Origin: an uncultured Bacilli bacterium
GTDB lineage: Bacteria > Bacillota_I > Bacilli_A > RF39 > UBA660
DNA length: 46,983 nt
NCBI GenBank assembly: GCA_947631155.1
Contig: CANRKG010000010.1
Location: 1 to 46,983, forward strand
Direction: 5' to 3'
The notes below the pieces were generated by a model. The model had not been told where the DNA came from. It saw only the letters and a program-made list of their open reading frames with translations, and ran no database searches. Shown here one piece after another: positions 46,901 to 46,983 of this stretch (positions are counted from its first letter, which is position 1; the number at the start of each line of letters is the position of its first letter). A program made the translations under genes and the position numbers.

Positions 46901-46983
46901 TTAAATAGTTAGTGTAAAGAGTTTTGGGGGAGAAAGTTAAATTTATAATAAATTTGATTTTCTTTTTTTTATATTAACAAATA

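Overview
The window is strongly AT-rich and reads like the chromosome of a low-GC member of the Bacillota, probably an uncultured Bacilli-type gut lineage (inferred from gene content and order; not tested by phylogeny). The order secE-nusG-rplKA-rplJL-rpoBC-rpsL-rpsG-fusA-tuf is the usual Bacilli order. murD and a FemABX-type gene indicate a peptidoglycan wall. Several genes end in TGA (for example at 5479-5481, 15009-15011 and 16703-16705) and Trp is encoded by TGG, so the code is standard, not the mycoplasma code.

Layout: (1) secA, 153-2645. (2) A decaying accessory island, about 2646-8420, with an SDR-family protein, a nucleotidase/nucleoside-hydrolase fusion, an HD-domain pseudogene, a Nudix-family protein, a methyltransferase pseudogene and a histidine-phosphatase pseudogene. 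The last 42 bp of secA recur at 3789-3830, so the SDR segment looks like an insertion at the secA 3' end. The gaps between these genes hold composite repeat sites: two heptamers 11 bp apart, then a hairpin arm 19-20 bp further on. The heptamer sequence differs between cassettes but matches within each cassette. (3) 8.6-19.5 kb: dCMP deaminase, a three-domain surface protein (acyltransferase-3, CapA-like, SGNH hydrolase), a four-gene membrane operon with two zinc-ribbon proteins and a degenerate trypsin-like protein, a PPC-domain protein and a protein of 42-residue repeats. (4) 19.5-22.95 kb: secE, nusG and rplK-A-J-L with L1-type and L10 leaders. (5) 23.1-29.1 kb: a compact type VII secretion (T7SSb/ESX-like) locus with EssC, an EsaB/YukD-like protein, two small helical proteins (one WXG100) and an acidic protein. 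(6) About 29.3-29.79 kb: a non-coding stretch with its own strong promoter, many helices and a terminator, read as a roughly 490-nt structured RNA. (7) 29.8-37.8 kb: an RsmC-like methyltransferase, rpoB and rpoC. (8) 37.9-42.5 kb: a small membrane protein, then rpsL, rpsG, fusA and tuf. (9) 42.5-46.9 kb: a FemABX-like gene on the minus strand, then murD, an unknown gene and eno.

The core genes serve translation, transcription, Sec export and glycolysis. Two non-core blocks interrupt them: the island after secA and the T7SS plus RNA block between rplL and the rpoB region. The strongest candidates for undescribed biology are the cassette-specific repeat sites at 2.7-6.4 kb and the large structured RNA at 29.3-29.8 kb. 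All family assignments were made by reading motifs; no database search was run.
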